DNA of 53,492 nt from Ktedonobacteria bacterium. Its GTDB lineage: Bacteria; Chloroflexota; Ktedonobacteria; Ktedonobacterales; JACDGC01. Positions 25,959 to 34,646 of the stretch are shown piece after piece. The DNA is taken from contig DAIDGU010000062.1 of assembly GCA_027459785.1 (NCBI GenBank), positions 1-53,492 on the forward strand, written 5' to 3'. Position numbers and translations under genes: made by a program. The notes below the pieces were generated by a model. That model made no database searches, was not told the DNA's origin, and worked only from the letters and a program-made list of their open reading frames with translations. The stretch's first letter is position 1, and each line of letters begins with the position of its first letter.

Positions 25959-26828
25959 TCACACATAGGTTGGCGCTTCGCCCGGCGGTCCGCTGGTCGG
26001 CGGCAGGGGGAGCGCCGGATCGGGCGCGGGCGGCGTGGGGCGCAGCGGCCACTTGCCCTGCTGGCGCAGGCGGTAGAGCGTGATCGAGAGCGATGCGATG
26101 GTGCAGGTATCGACGATGTTGTGGAAGAGGATTGGCCCCAGCAGCGAGCCGGTCCCTTGAAAGAGCAGCGCCAGGATGAATGAAGCGATGGTGCGGCCCG
26201 GCAACAGGCGCAAGAATTGGGTGCGCGTCTCGCCGCCCAGCGTGACATTGCGGTAATGATACAGGACGAAGATGAGCGCGGCCACGACGGTGCCGACGTA
26301 GATGCCGAAAGGGCCGATGGTGCCGACCTGCGGCATCGCGCGCACCAGCAGCGTCTGGATGATGCCCCGGAAGGGGATCTCTTCGAGGGGGCCGACGAAG
26401 ATGGCGGCGTAGGTGATGGCCCCGATGACATCGAAGAGCGAGCGCCCGAACGGCACCTTCATCGGACTCATCCCCGCCTTCGCGGCCACCGGCGCGGCGA
26501 TGGCGCTGGGTATACCCAGCAGCAGACCCAGCGGCAGCGCGACGCCCAGGCTCAGCCCCAGGTTCCGCAGATTCAGGCCAATCGCGGCGGGCGTGAGGCG
26601 CAAAAGCCAGATGAGCAGCGCGAAGATGGCCAACATGAACGGCGTGAGGACGATATTCACCAACCAGAAGCGATCGATCCGCATGATGCGCCATTGGTCG
26701 CGCGGACGCCGCAGGACGATGCGCGCCAGAAAGTTGAGCGCCGAACTGAACGCGATCATCACGGCCAGGACGCCGGCGGTCTGCGCCAGCCCGATACCAG
26801 CAGCCAACCAGGGATTGATGGGGGTCAT
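25959..26828 (-). CDS. CPBP-family intramembrane metalloprotease
   Basis: A 289-residue membrane protein with about eight spans. The three CPBP (CAAX protease/bacteriocin-processing) motifs are present: GPLEEIPFRGIIQTLL (EExxxR), ALIFVLYHYRN (FxxxH) and ILFHNIVDTC (HxxxD/N). The C-terminal ~40 residues are Pro-rich and cytoplasmic (APDPALPLPPTSGPP). Members cleave prenylated proteins or process peptides in the membrane; the substrate is unknown. The gene stands alone; the 130 bases downstream contain nothing recognisable. Confidence 0.85.
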   Translation of the reverse strand: MTPINPWLAAGIGLAQTAGVLAVMIAFSSALNFLARIVLRRPRDQWRIMRIDRFWLVNIVLTPFMLAIFALLIWLLRLTPAAIGLNLRNLGLSLGVALPLGLLLGIPSAIAAPVAAKAGMSPMKVPFGRSLFDVIGAITYAAIFVGPLEEIPFRGIIQTLLVRAMPQVGTIGPFGIYVGTVVAALIFVLYHYRNVTLGGETRTQFLRLLPGRTIASFILALLFQGTGSLLGPILFHNIVDTCTIASLSITLYRLRQQGKWPLRPTPPAPDPALPLPPTSGPPGEAPTYV

Positions 26829-26955
26829 GCGTTGCTCCTAGCGTGATCGTGCATCCAGCAAGTGGAGGGATCGCCCGCGCCAGCGGACTGCGTGGTATCG
26901 CCTTTTGGCGCGCACATTGGTTTCGATCATTACCGCCCGCGTCCCTGGCGCGGTT

Positions 26956-28194
26956 TCAACTGCCCGCCATCTCCTCATATATTAGCACAATTCGTGTGGC
27001 GCCCGAACGCGCCAGGCGCAGCGCGCGGCGCAAGCGTTCCGCCGGCACGCGCTGTGTGATCAAGCTATCGGTAGCGATCTGGCCCTTGCGCAACAAACGT
27101 GCTGCTACGGCCAGGCTGGACCACCGTCCCTGCTGGTTTTCCTTCGCATCGGGCGGGGCGGGTTCGCTGCCGGCTTCGGCGACGCCGACGATGCTCACCT
27201 CGTCTTGCTGCACCAGCGAGGGGTCCAGGCGCACGGCACGGGCGGGGGCGGCGACGATCACGACCATGCCGCCGCTCTGCGCCAGGCGCACGGCTTCGCC
27301 CAGCGACGCATTGGTCCCCAGGCAATCATAGATGATGTCGAAGCCGCCCAGCACATAGGTTGTGCCGCCGCGCTGGAAGGTCTGCGCGTTAGTCAGCGCC
27401 GCGCCGCGCCGCGTGATGACGCCACCCCGCGCGGGGATGATCCCGGCCAGACCCAGCGCGCCCGCCGCCGCGACCTCGTGGGGCTGATCGGTCGCCAGGA
27501 CAATCTGTGTGCTGGGAGCCAGCGCCTTGAGGGTGGCACACAGCAGCAAACCGATGAGATTGCCGCCGATGACGAGCACCTCCATCCCTGGCTCTGGCAG
27601 GCGTTGCAGCACCGCGCGCACCGCGCGCGCCGCCGGTTCCAGCAGCACGGCCTGGTCGTCGGTCAGCGCGTCGGGGACCAGAAAAAGCTGGCTCTCGTGG
27701 ACGATCATCTCATCGCCCCAGCCGGCTCCGGTGCCGCCCCACGGCACCGCGCGGTGCTGGCACAGGGCGGGATTGCCGGTGGCACAGGGGCGGCAGGGCG
27801 GCTGCAAGCCCAGCGTGGCACAGGTGGAAAGCGGCTCACCATTCAGCACCACCCGGTCGCCGACCTCCACCAGCGAGACATCCGGCCCGACTTCGGTCAC
27901 GCGGCCCACCACCTCGCGGCCCAGGTAGCGCCGCTTCGGCTGGGGGATGGCCTGCGCCGCCGTCCCCTGCAACATGCCCCGCGCCAGGGCGAGATCCGCC
28001 TCGCTGATGCCCGCCTGGCGGTTGCGCACGCGCACCCAACGCCCGCCCGGCAAACCCGGATCGCGGCGGGCAGGCCGCCCCATGCGCATGCGGCCCAGCC
28101 GGCTGAGCGTCACCCCCGGCCAGAGGGGTCGGATCGCTCGCGCCAGCGTGCCACGCACGGGCGCACGTTCGAGCCAGACACACCACACGGTCAC
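26956..28194 (-). CDS. Zinc-binding medium-chain dehydrogenase/reductase
   Basis: A 412-residue protein of the zinc-type alcohol dehydrogenase superfamily. The GroES-like domain has YLGREVVGRVTEVGPDVSL and VGDRVVLNGE; a cysteine cluster (CATLGLQPPCRPCATGNPALC) corresponds to the structural zinc lobe. The Rossmann domain contains MEVLVIGGNLIGLLLCATLK, where the usual GxGxxG reads GGNLIG. Cofactor preference and substrate cannot be stated. The N-terminal ~75 residues are basic and unusual for the family. Start GTG 28194 was chosen because of AGGAAAAGG just upstream; the frame is open further upstream. Confidence 0.75.
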   Translation of the reverse strand: MTVWCVWLERAPVRGTLARAIRPLWPGVTLSRLGRMRMGRPARRDPGLPGGRWVRVRNRQAGISEADLALARGMLQGTAAQAIPQPKRRYLGREVVGRVTEVGPDVSLVEVGDRVVLNGEPLSTCATLGLQPPCRPCATGNPALCQHRAVPWGGTGAGWGDEMIVHESQLFLVPDALTDDQAVLLEPAARAVRAVLQRLPEPGMEVLVIGGNLIGLLLCATLKALAPSTQIVLATDQPHEVAAAGALGLAGIIPARGGVITRRGAALTNAQTFQRGGTTYVLGGFDIIYDCLGTNASLGEAVRLAQSGGMVVIVAAPARAVRLDPSLVQQDEVSIVGVAEAGSEPAPPDAKENQQGRWSSLAVAARLLRKGQIATDSLITQRVPAERLRRALRLARSGATRIVLIYEEMAGS

Positions 28195-28335
28195 TTTCCC
28201 CTTTTCCTGCTGTTCTCCTGGCAGTGTAGCATGCCCCTGGGGCAAGGGCAAGCCGCACACCAAAAACGCCGGCCTCCTCTTCTGGGTAAGGAAGCCGGCA
28301 TGGGGAATGCGCGGTGCGCGCTCGCGCAAGCGAGG

Positions 28336-29019
28336 CTATTTGTGCTTCGTGGCGTGCGCTGTCTTGGTGTACGGGGTGTAACCGTTACCGCAACTATACG
28401 CATCATAGGATGAGCCGCAGCCCAAAGTGATGCCGCCACAGCCCGTGGGATCATACGAATAGCAACCGCTATCGTAACCGTAGCCGCTGCTACCAAAGCC
28501 ATTACCACTGCCATAGCCATTACCACTGCCATAGCCGCTGCCATAGCCATAGCCGCTACTATCATAGCCATAGCCGCTGCCATTATAGCCACCACAACCG
28601 GTGTAGGGCGAGGAGTAGCAATCGGTGGTGGAACCGCCGCAGCTATAGGGATCATAGCAACCAGTGCTGCCACCGCCGCAGCTATAGGGATCATAGCAGC
28701 CGAAGCCGTCACCACTGCCAGCGCAGTACGGATATTCGCTGATATATCCGCAGGGATTGCAATTGTTCGTCGTGTTCTTCAGACTGGCGCAACTGCAATT
28801 GCCGTAGTAATTGCCGCCGCAGTTCTGTGTCGTGCAAGTCTTCGTGGTGCAAGCGGGTTTCGTTGTGGCCTTTGGCTGCACGGCATGCACCTGGGCCGTC
28901 TGTACGACAGCGTGCGCTGCCGCCGGCACGGCATCGACACCGGCAACCGTGAATGCGGTGACCAGCGCGAAGGCCGCCACCATTGTGAAACGACAGATCT
29001 TGCCCTGCAAAAACGTCAT
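28336..29019 (-). CDS. Secreted Cys/Gly/Tyr/Ser-rich repetitive protein
   Basis: A 227-residue predicted exported protein: basic start, hydrophobic core (FTMVAAFALVTAFTVAG), Ala-rich cleavage region (VPAAAHA). The mature part has no recognised domain. Its first half is rich in Cys (CTTKTCTTQNCGG, CYDPYSCGGGSTGCYDPYSCGG) and its second half in Gly-Tyr-Ser tandem repeats (GSGYGYDSSGYGYGSG, GSGNGYGSGNGFGSS). It ends KTAHATKHK. This composition suggests a cross-linked or low-complexity surface structural protein. AGGAGG lies 11 bases before the ATG; an in-frame GTG at 29022 has better spacing. It is divergent from the cupredoxin gene. Confidence 0.7.
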   Translation of the reverse strand: MTFLQGKICRFTMVAAFALVTAFTVAGVDAVPAAAHAVVQTAQVHAVQPKATTKPACTTKTCTTQNCGGNYYGNCSCASLKNTTNNCNPCGYISEYPYCAGSGDGFGCYDPYSCGGGSTGCYDPYSCGGSTTDCYSSPYTGCGGYNGSGYGYDSSGYGYGSGYGSGNGYGSGNGFGSSGYGYDSGCYSYDPTGCGGITLGCGSSYDAYSCGNGYTPYTKTAHATKHK

Positions 29020-29166
29020 CACCAAACCATCCTCCTCATGGACAAGCATGTTGAACACCAGGCTTATGTCAATAGCCTGTACCTGCCTAGGCGCTTGTAG
29101 TTTCTCATCTATTGCCCTGATTTGTATAGCGCATCAAGTTAAAATCAGGTTAAAGTTATTGTGTAT

Positions 29167-29202
29167 TTTACAGTAATTGTATATATGGTACAATTATACA
29201 AT
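29167..29202 (+). promoter_or_regulatory. Promoter with overlapping dyad, cupredoxin gene
   Basis: TTTACA (29167-29172), a 16-base spacer and TACAAT (29189-29194). A dyad ATTGTATA (29176-29183)/TATACAAT (29195-29202) surrounds the -10 box, as a repressor operator would. The 343-base divergent region is strikingly AT-rich. Confidence 0.5.
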
Positions 29203-29279
29203 ACCATAAGAGGAAATATGATAGTTATGTCAATACGATTGACTATACAATCAGTGTTATTTCAAAAAGAAGGAGGTTT

Positions 29280-29381
29280 ATGGTCCTGCTCCTACGCTCA
29301 CATTGTGTTACCCATCGACGTATAGTTATGCAGGGGATAGGAAGATGGTCCTGCAAAGCAAGCAGCAAAATGGCGGGGTAG
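29280..29381 (+). CDS. Possible 33-residue leader peptide upstream of the cupredoxin gene
   Basis: A short frame with an excellent Shine-Dalgarno (AGGAGG, 29271-29276) starting at 29280 and stopping at 29381, 20 bases before the cupredoxin ATG. It begins MVLLLRSHCVTHRR and has no signal peptide or domain. It may be a translational leader or simply chance; the strong ribosome-binding site is the main support. Confidence 0.35.
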   Translation: MVLLLRSHCVTHRRIVMQGIGRWSCKASSKMAG

Positions 29382-29401
29382 CATTGGAAGGAGAACATAC
29401 C

Positions 29402-30400
29402 ATGCAATGTAAGCGTTCGATCAGCATTATCGGCGTGCTCGTGGCCCTGCTGGCCGCGCTGATGAGCACCGCACCCGCTCAGGCCGCGCCGACTCATGCA
29501 GCCAGCCGGCAATCTTTAGCATCTGCTTCGACGACCCAGCACACATGGTATCTTTGGGTCGGCGACGAGTCGGCGGATCATGCCATTCAAGGAGCAATGT
29601 TCTTGCCCCGGCAGGTATGGATCGACGCTGGCGATACCATCGTCTGGACTTCGTATTCAGCCGACATCCACACCGTGACGTTCTTGCAGCCAGGCCAGGG
29701 CCGCCCGCAGTTCAATCCAAGCGATCCTAAGCAGGCAAGCATGTATGGCGACCACAACTATGATGGGCGTTCGTATCACAACTCTGGTCTGCTCAGCACC
29801 GGCATGGGCATGGCGCACTCGTATTCTTTGCGCTTTACCACGCCTGGCGCGTTTTACTACCTCTGCCTGGTGCATACGCTGATGTATGGCACCGTTTATG
29901 TGCGCCCGGCGGGGACGCCCTATCCCTACAGCCAGGCGGACTATAATCGCCAGATCGGGGGCGCGCAGTACCAAATCGCCAACGAGGGCGTGGCACTGAT
30001 CAATCAGGCCGAGCGTGACGCGAACCAACGCTTCGTTTACGCCGGCATCGGTCACCGCGATGGCGTCTCGATCATGCGCTTCATCAACAGCACGATCTAT
30101 ATCGACGCGGGCCAGACCGTGACGTTCTTGAACGCTGATCCGCAGATGCCACACACTGTCACTTTCGGTAATTACAGCGGGAATCCTATGACGCCCATGG
30201 GCAATCCTCGTGCCTATGACGGACGCGCGCCGTTGAACTCCGGCTACCTGAATCCCGGCGGTTCGATCTTCCGCGTGACGTTCACCCGGCCCGGCACCTA
30301 TCCTTATCGCTGTCTGCTGCACGGCTTCCTAGGAATGACAGGAACAGTGGTTGTCCTTGGTGGCTACAGCACGTCTGGCTCAGGTTACGGCGGGTATTGA
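29402..30400 (+). CDS. Exported protein with two cupredoxin domains
   Basis: A 332-residue secreted protein. The signal peptide is ISIIGVLVALLAALMSTAPAQA. Two cupredoxin-type domains follow. Domain 1 has ADIHTVTF and, at its end, FYYLCLVHTLMYGTVYV. Domain 2 has MPHTVTFGNYSG and YPYRCLLHGFLGMTGTVVV. Each shows the His...Cys-x2-His...Met ligand order of a type 1 copper site. Likely an extracytoplasmic blue-copper electron carrier or sensor; partner unknown. AAGGAGA is the ribosome-binding site. It is divergent from the Cys-rich secreted protein and may share its regulation. Confidence 0.8.
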   Translation: MQCKRSISIIGVLVALLAALMSTAPAQAAPTHAASRQSLASASTTQHTWYLWVGDESADHAIQGAMFLPRQVWIDAGDTIVWTSYSADIHTVTFLQPGQGRPQFNPSDPKQASMYGDHNYDGRSYHNSGLLSTGMGMAHSYSLRFTTPGAFYYLCLVHTLMYGTVYVRPAGTPYPYSQADYNRQIGGAQYQIANEGVALINQAERDANQRFVYAGIGHRDGVSIMRFINSTIYIDAGQTVTFLNADPQMPHTVTFGNYSGNPMTPMGNPRAYDGRAPLNSGYLNPGGSIFRVTFTRPGTYPYRCLLHGFLGMTGTVVVLGGYSTSGSGYGGY

Positions 30401-30420
30401 TCTCATCTCTTGCTTAACGC

Positions 30421-30488
30421 GGCGGACAGGAATGTCCGCCCCACGCTGATTGATGTCCGCCCCACGATGGGGGTATGTCCGCCCCACG
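30421..30488. repeat. Hairpin GGCGGACA-GGAA-TGTCCGCC and three ATGTCCGCCCCACG repeats
   Basis: A perfect 8-bp hairpin at 30421-30440, overlapped by direct repeats of ATGTCCGCCCCACG at 30432, 30453 and 30475 (period 21-22). It fills the gap between two convergent genes and could act as a bidirectional terminator. It is related to the hairpin at 23154. Confidence 0.65.
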
Positions 30489-30489
30489 C

Positions 30490-32154
30490 TCATACCGGCA
30501 GGCGGACGCGATCGACAATGGCGGTGAGATCGACGGAGCGGGGCAGCGTGCCAAAGGCCATACCGCCCATGCCGGCGAGGCGCGTGGCGCAGAAGGCGTC
30601 GGCCACCACCGGCGGCGCGTGGCGCAGCAGCAAGGCGCCCTGCCAGACGAGCGCCAGGCGTTCGACCACGCGGCGGGCCTGGCTCTCGCTACTCTCGCGG
30701 TCGGCCAGCAGGGTGTGCAGGTCGGCCACGGCGGCGTCGAAGTGCGCCTTCGTCCCTTGCGCGGGGGCGATCTCGGCGGCATATGCCGCCAGAGCTGCCG
30801 GCTCGCGCGCCAGGGCGCGCAACACGTCCAGCGCGTTGACATTGCCGGAGCCTTCCCAGATCGAATTGAGCGGCGCTTCGCGGTAGAGGCGTGGCATGAT
30901 GCTCTCTTCGACATAGCCGTTGCCGCCCAGGCACTCCAGCGCCTCGCTCGTCACCGCCGGCGTGCGCTTGCAGATCCAGTATTTCGCCACAGCGGTCCCC
31001 AGGCGCTTCAGGTGCGCCTCCTGCGGATCGCCCGCCGCACGGTCGCATGCGCCCGCTACGCGCAGCATCAGCGCCGTCGCCGCCTCGACTTCCAGGGCGA
31101 GGTCTGCCAGCACGTTGCGCATCAGTGGCTGATCGATCAGCGCCCGTCCGAATGCCTGGCGATAGGTCGCGTGATGCACCGCCTGAACAAGTGCCTGGCG
31201 CATCAGCGCCGTGGAACCAATGATGCAGTCCAGCCGCGTGTGATTGACCATTTCGATGATCGTCGGCACACCGCGCCCTTCCGGTCCCAGCCGTTGCGCC
31301 CATGCGCCGATTAGCTCGATCTCGCTGGAAGCATTCGAGCGATTGCCGAGCTTGTCTTTCAGACGCTGGATGTGGATGGCGTTACGGGTGCCATCGGGCA
31401 ACACGCGCGGCATGGCGAAACACGTTAGCCCCGCAGGCGTCTGGGCCAGCGTCAGGAAGAGATCGCACATCGGCGCGGAACAAAACCATTTGTGGCCGGT
31501 CAGCAGATACGCGCCGTCCGCGCCCGTCGCCACGGCGCGCGTCGTGTTCGCGCGCACGTCGGAGCCGCCCTGTTTCTCCGTCATCGCCATGCCGCACAGC
31601 GCCCCCCGTTTCTCGCCGACCGGGCGCAAACCGAAATCGTAGTCCAGACTGGTGAGCTTTGGCTCCCACTGTGCCGCCACTTCTGGCTGCACACGTAGCG
31701 CGGGAACCGAGGCATACGTCATCGAGATGGGGCAGCCGTGGCCGGCCTCGACCTGTGACCACAGATAAAAGCCCGCCGCACGCGCCACATGCGTGCCGGG
31801 TTGGGAATCGCGCCAGGGCAGCGCGTGCAAGCCCCAGCCTACCGCAGTCGCCATCAGGTCGTGCCAGGCGGGATGAAAGGCGACCTCGTCGATGCGGTGG
31901 CCGAAGCGGTCATGCGTGTGCAGCACCGGCGGGTTCTCGTTCGCCGCGAAGCCCCACGCAATGGCTTCCGCCGTCCCCGCGCGCGTGCCAACCGCGCCCA
32001 GCCAGTCCATCGCCCAGGCCGCGCCCTCGCGCGCCACCCCCTCGCGCAACGGCGCATCCGCCGCGCAAAGGTCGTAAGCCACCAGCGGCGGCGGCTGGTT
32101 CAGCACCGCGTGGGTGGCCTGCGTAGTGCTGTGCGGCGGCTCAACAGTGGTCAT
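30490..32154 (-). CDS. aidB: AidB-like acyl-CoA dehydrogenase family flavoprotein
   Basis: A 554-residue protein with the full acyl-CoA dehydrogenase fold. AidB-type features: CPISMTYASVPALR, GMAMTEKQGGSDVRANTT, YLLTGHKWFCSAPMCDLFL, and LECLGGNGYVEESIMPRLYREAPLNSIWEGSGNV. The extended C-terminal region is also typical of AidB rather than of short-chain dehydrogenases. AidB binds FAD and DNA and is part of the alkylation-damage response in Escherichia coli; the fold also covers isovaleryl-CoA dehydrogenases. No ada or alkB gene is adjacent. Confidence 0.85.
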   Translation of the reverse strand: MTTVEPPHSTTQATHAVLNQPPPLVAYDLCAADAPLREGVAREGAAWAMDWLGAVGTRAGTAEAIAWGFAANENPPVLHTHDRFGHRIDEVAFHPAWHDLMATAVGWGLHALPWRDSQPGTHVARAAGFYLWSQVEAGHGCPISMTYASVPALRVQPEVAAQWEPKLTSLDYDFGLRPVGEKRGALCGMAMTEKQGGSDVRANTTRAVATGADGAYLLTGHKWFCSAPMCDLFLTLAQTPAGLTCFAMPRVLPDGTRNAIHIQRLKDKLGNRSNASSEIELIGAWAQRLGPEGRGVPTIIEMVNHTRLDCIIGSTALMRQALVQAVHHATYRQAFGRALIDQPLMRNVLADLALEVEAATALMLRVAGACDRAAGDPQEAHLKRLGTAVAKYWICKRTPAVTSEALECLGGNGYVEESIMPRLYREAPLNSIWEGSGNVNALDVLRALAREPAALAAYAAEIAPAQGTKAHFDAAVADLHTLLADRESSESQARRVVERLALVWQGALLLRHAPPVVADAFCATRLAGMGGMAFGTLPRSVDLTAIVDRVRLPV

Positions 32155-32363
32155 GGCGATCCCTCCGATGGTACGCTACCTCTTCTTGTATCTCGCGTTC
32201 CTTTATATTGTATCCAATTGGGGGGATGCGGTATTGGTTTGCTGGCTACCATCTTGGCATTTTACGCTGGGACGGGGTATGCTATAGGGTAACAGGTGGA
32301 ACTGCTAGAAGCCTTGCAGCGACCACCATGATACACCGCTGGCAGAGACACGGAGGGACGGCA

Positions 32364-32885
32364 ATGGCGCAGATTCCACGTGATTGGCGCGCACGCCGCG
32401 CGGCATATCAGCGGGCGCAGGCCGGGCGTCGCGCCCAGGCGGCGGCGCTGGCGGAACGGCACGCGGCGCGCAAATCGAGCCGCTGGCAACAGATGCGCCT
32501 TTGGCTCACGGCCTCCCTCGTGTTGGCGGGCCTGGGCGTGACCGCCTTCGTCGTCAGCATCGTCGCGCTGGGCCGGGGCGCGCGCTCCATCGCGGACGCG
32601 CTGACGCCCGTCGGCGTGATCTTCATCGCCACCTGCGCCGCACCCTTGGTCCTGGGACTGATGCGCGCCATGGATCAACCGCCGCCGGATGAGCGCTGCG
32701 GGCGCTGCACCTTCTATCGCCCCGCCAAGGACGACTACGCGCGCGGCACCTGCATGCTGGATGTGGCGCGGCTGGCCACCACCAGCGCCGACACCTGCGG
32801 GCGCTTCCGCTATTCGGAGCGGGCGATGGTACGCGAACGGCTGAGCGCCGCGCCGCACGTCCTCAACTCCCCCACGCAAGCATGA
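32364..32885 (+). CDS. Two-span membrane protein with C-terminal four-Cys motif
   Basis: A 173-residue protein of unknown family. A basic N-terminus (~45 residues, Arg/Ala/Gln-rich, probably helical) precedes two spans ([20 protein letters not shown] and [18 protein letters not shown]). The tail has four Cys ([27 protein letters not shown]), a possible small metal site. GGAGGG lies upstream of the ATG. Its stop overlaps the tlyA start (ATGA), so the two genes are translationally coupled. Confidence 0.65.
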   Translation: MAQIPRDWRARRAAYQRAQAGRRAQAAALAERHAARKSSRWQQMRLWLTASLVLAGLGVTAFVVSIVALGRGARSIADALTPVGVIFIATCAAPLVLGLMRAMDQPPPDERCGRCTFYRPAKDDYARGTCMLDVARLATTSADTCGRFRYSERAMVRERLSAAPHVLNSPTQA

Positions 32886-33739
32886 GCGCCGGCCCATCAC
32901 GTCCCCCCAAGGTGCCGCGCGAGCGGCTGGATGCCCTGGTCCTCGCCGCCGGGCTGGCTCCTTCGCGCGAGAAGGCCCAGGCGATCATCATGGCCGGCCA
33001 GGTGCAGGTGGACGGGCGCATCGCCGATAAGCCCGGCATGCGCGTCCCCGCCGACGCCGCCGTAACCCTCGCCGCCCTCTCGCCCGAACTGCGCTATGCC
33101 AGCCGAGGTGCGCTGAAATTGGAACGCGCCCTCGATGCCTTCGCGCTCGATCCAGCAGGACTGGTGGCGCTGGATATCGGTGCCTCCACCGGCGGCTTCA
33201 CCGATCTGCTGCTGGAACGCGGCGCGGCGCGCGTCTATGCCATCGATGTCGGCCAGGGCCAGCTTGCCTGGAAGCTGCGCGAAGATCCGCGTGTCGTCGT
33301 CATGGACCGCACGAACATCCGCACGCTGGGGGCGCTGCCGACGGGCGCGCGGGGCGACTGCGCGGTCATCGACACTTCGTTCATCTCGCTGCGGCTGGTG
33401 CTGCCGCCGCTGCTACCCCTGTTGCAGCCCGGCGCATGGATCGTCGCGTTGGTGAAGCCGCAGTTCGAGGCCGGCAAGCGCGAGGTGGATCGCGGTCACG
33501 GCATCATCCGCGATCCCGACGTCCATCTCCGCGTCCTGCACGATCTGCTGGCCTGGCTGGCGACCGATTTGCCACCCTGCGCGCCGCGCGGCCTCGTCCC
33601 CTCGCCCATCACGGGCCGCGACGGCAACCATGAATACCTGCTCTGGCTGGACTTTGCTGGCGCTGATGCAGTGTCGTCACCAGCGGCACCGGGCATGATC
33701 GATGTCGCGGCGACTGTGGCGGCGGCATTCGCAGGGTAA
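32882..33739 (+). CDS. tlyA: TlyA-family rRNA 2'-O-methyltransferase (S4 plus FtsJ domains)
   Basis: A 285-residue protein. Residues 8-70 form an S4 RNA-binding domain ([31 protein letters not shown]), followed by an FtsJ-like SAM-dependent methyltransferase: [64 protein letters not shown]. The Lys-Asp-Lys-Glu set of 2'-O-methyltransferases is present. In mycobacteria TlyA methylates 16S and 23S rRNA; older names call it haemolysin. The start overlaps the preceding stop. Confidence 0.9.
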   Translation: MSAGPSRPPKVPRERLDALVLAAGLAPSREKAQAIIMAGQVQVDGRIADKPGMRVPADAAVTLAALSPELRYASRGALKLERALDAFALDPAGLVALDIGASTGGFTDLLLERGAARVYAIDVGQGQLAWKLREDPRVVVMDRTNIRTLGALPTGARGDCAVIDTSFISLRLVLPPLLPLLQPGAWIVALVKPQFEAGKREVDRGHGIIRDPDVHLRVLHDLLAWLATDLPPCAPRGLVPSPITGRDGNHEYLLWLDFAGADAVSSPAAPGMIDVAATVAAAFAG

Positions 33740-34097
33740 CGTGGCGTCAGCGCAGGGTGCGCTGCTATTGATCATGTGGGCGGGTGGCGATACGATGGGG
33801 ACGGCGGGCGGGAAACAGTGTGGCGGAGACGAGCGGGCGGGGCGTAGCGTGGCAGAGATGAGCGGGCGGTTGGTAGCGTGGCAGAGACGAGCGGGCGGTT
33901 GAAACCGCGCCTAGGGGCTACGCCACGAAGTCCACCTGCGTGGACTGGAGTTTGAGCGTTCCTGCGGGAAGTTGCTCTAAGATGGGGTTTATATCAATTT
34001 CGGGCGCAAATCCCCACGATTTTCCCCAAAAAACTCTTCTCTGGCATAGAGAATGCGTTTTATTATATAGAACATCTGTTTTATAAAAGGAGCTACC
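33740..34097 (+). repeat. Intergenic repeat region: 29-bp tandem repeat plus composite palindromic repeat, copy 2
   Basis: Three 29-bp units ending in GAGCGGGCGG cover 33812-33898. The last runs into hairpin 1 (GCGGTTGAAACCGC) and hairpin 2 (AGTCCAC-CTGC-GTGGACT, near 33926-33950). The lead contains GGAAACAGTGTGGCGGAG, also found beside copy 3. The remaining ~130 bases are AT-richer and hold the promoter and GGAG site of the next gene; nothing else was seen. Confidence 0.75.
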
Positions 34098-34547
34098 ATG
34101 AGCAAGCACAACACGTCAACCGATCATGCCGACCAGGCGGCGCAGCCGGAGGGCGTGGCGGCACTGCGCCAATCACCGCTGATGGCGCACCTGCTGGACG
34201 CCCTCGACGCCGGTACCGATATCGGCCACTATGGTCGCCTCACGTTCGTGATGATCGCGCGCCACTTCCTGGCGGAGGATGAGATGGTCCATCTGCTGGC
34301 ACGGCAACCGGGGGGCGACGAGGCTCAGGCACGGGCGCTCGTCAGGGAGGTGCAGGCGCACGACTATAATCCACCCAAGCGCGAACGCATCCTGGAATGG
34401 CAAGCGCAGCAAGATTTTCCGATCTGCCCCACGCCAGGTGATCCCACCAGTTGCAACGTCTACCGGGAATTGCACTTCCCCGATGGTGTCTATGCGCACA
34501 TCACCGAGTTTTATGAAGAGCAGGCCGGCGAACAAGCGGGCAGGTAA
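34098..34547 (+). CDS. Hypothetical protein, 149 residues
   Basis: A soluble acidic protein that I cannot place in a family. After a ~25-residue polar start, the helical segments are LMAHLLDALDAGTDIGHYGR, LTFVMIARHFLAEDEMVHLL and AQARALVREVQAHDY, followed by PPKRERILEWQAQQDFPICP. A final part has SCNVYRELHFPDGVYAHI. GGAG is well placed before the ATG. The gene lies between two inverted copies of the composite palindromic repeat together with the divergent one-span protein gene. Confidence 0.65.
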   Translation: MSKHNTSTDHADQAAQPEGVAALRQSPLMAHLLDALDAGTDIGHYGRLTFVMIARHFLAEDEMVHLLARQPGGDEAQARALVREVQAHDYNPPKRERILEWQAQQDFPICPTPGDPTSCNVYRELHFPDGVYAHITEFYEEQAGEQAGR

Positions 34548-34646
34548 TACCCGTTGCGGGGAAAGACAATGGTTAGCGGGGTCGGACAGACAGGAATGGC
34601 TGTCCTCCGTCCCCCCGCTATGCGGTTCTGGTCGTCCCGGCTTAAT

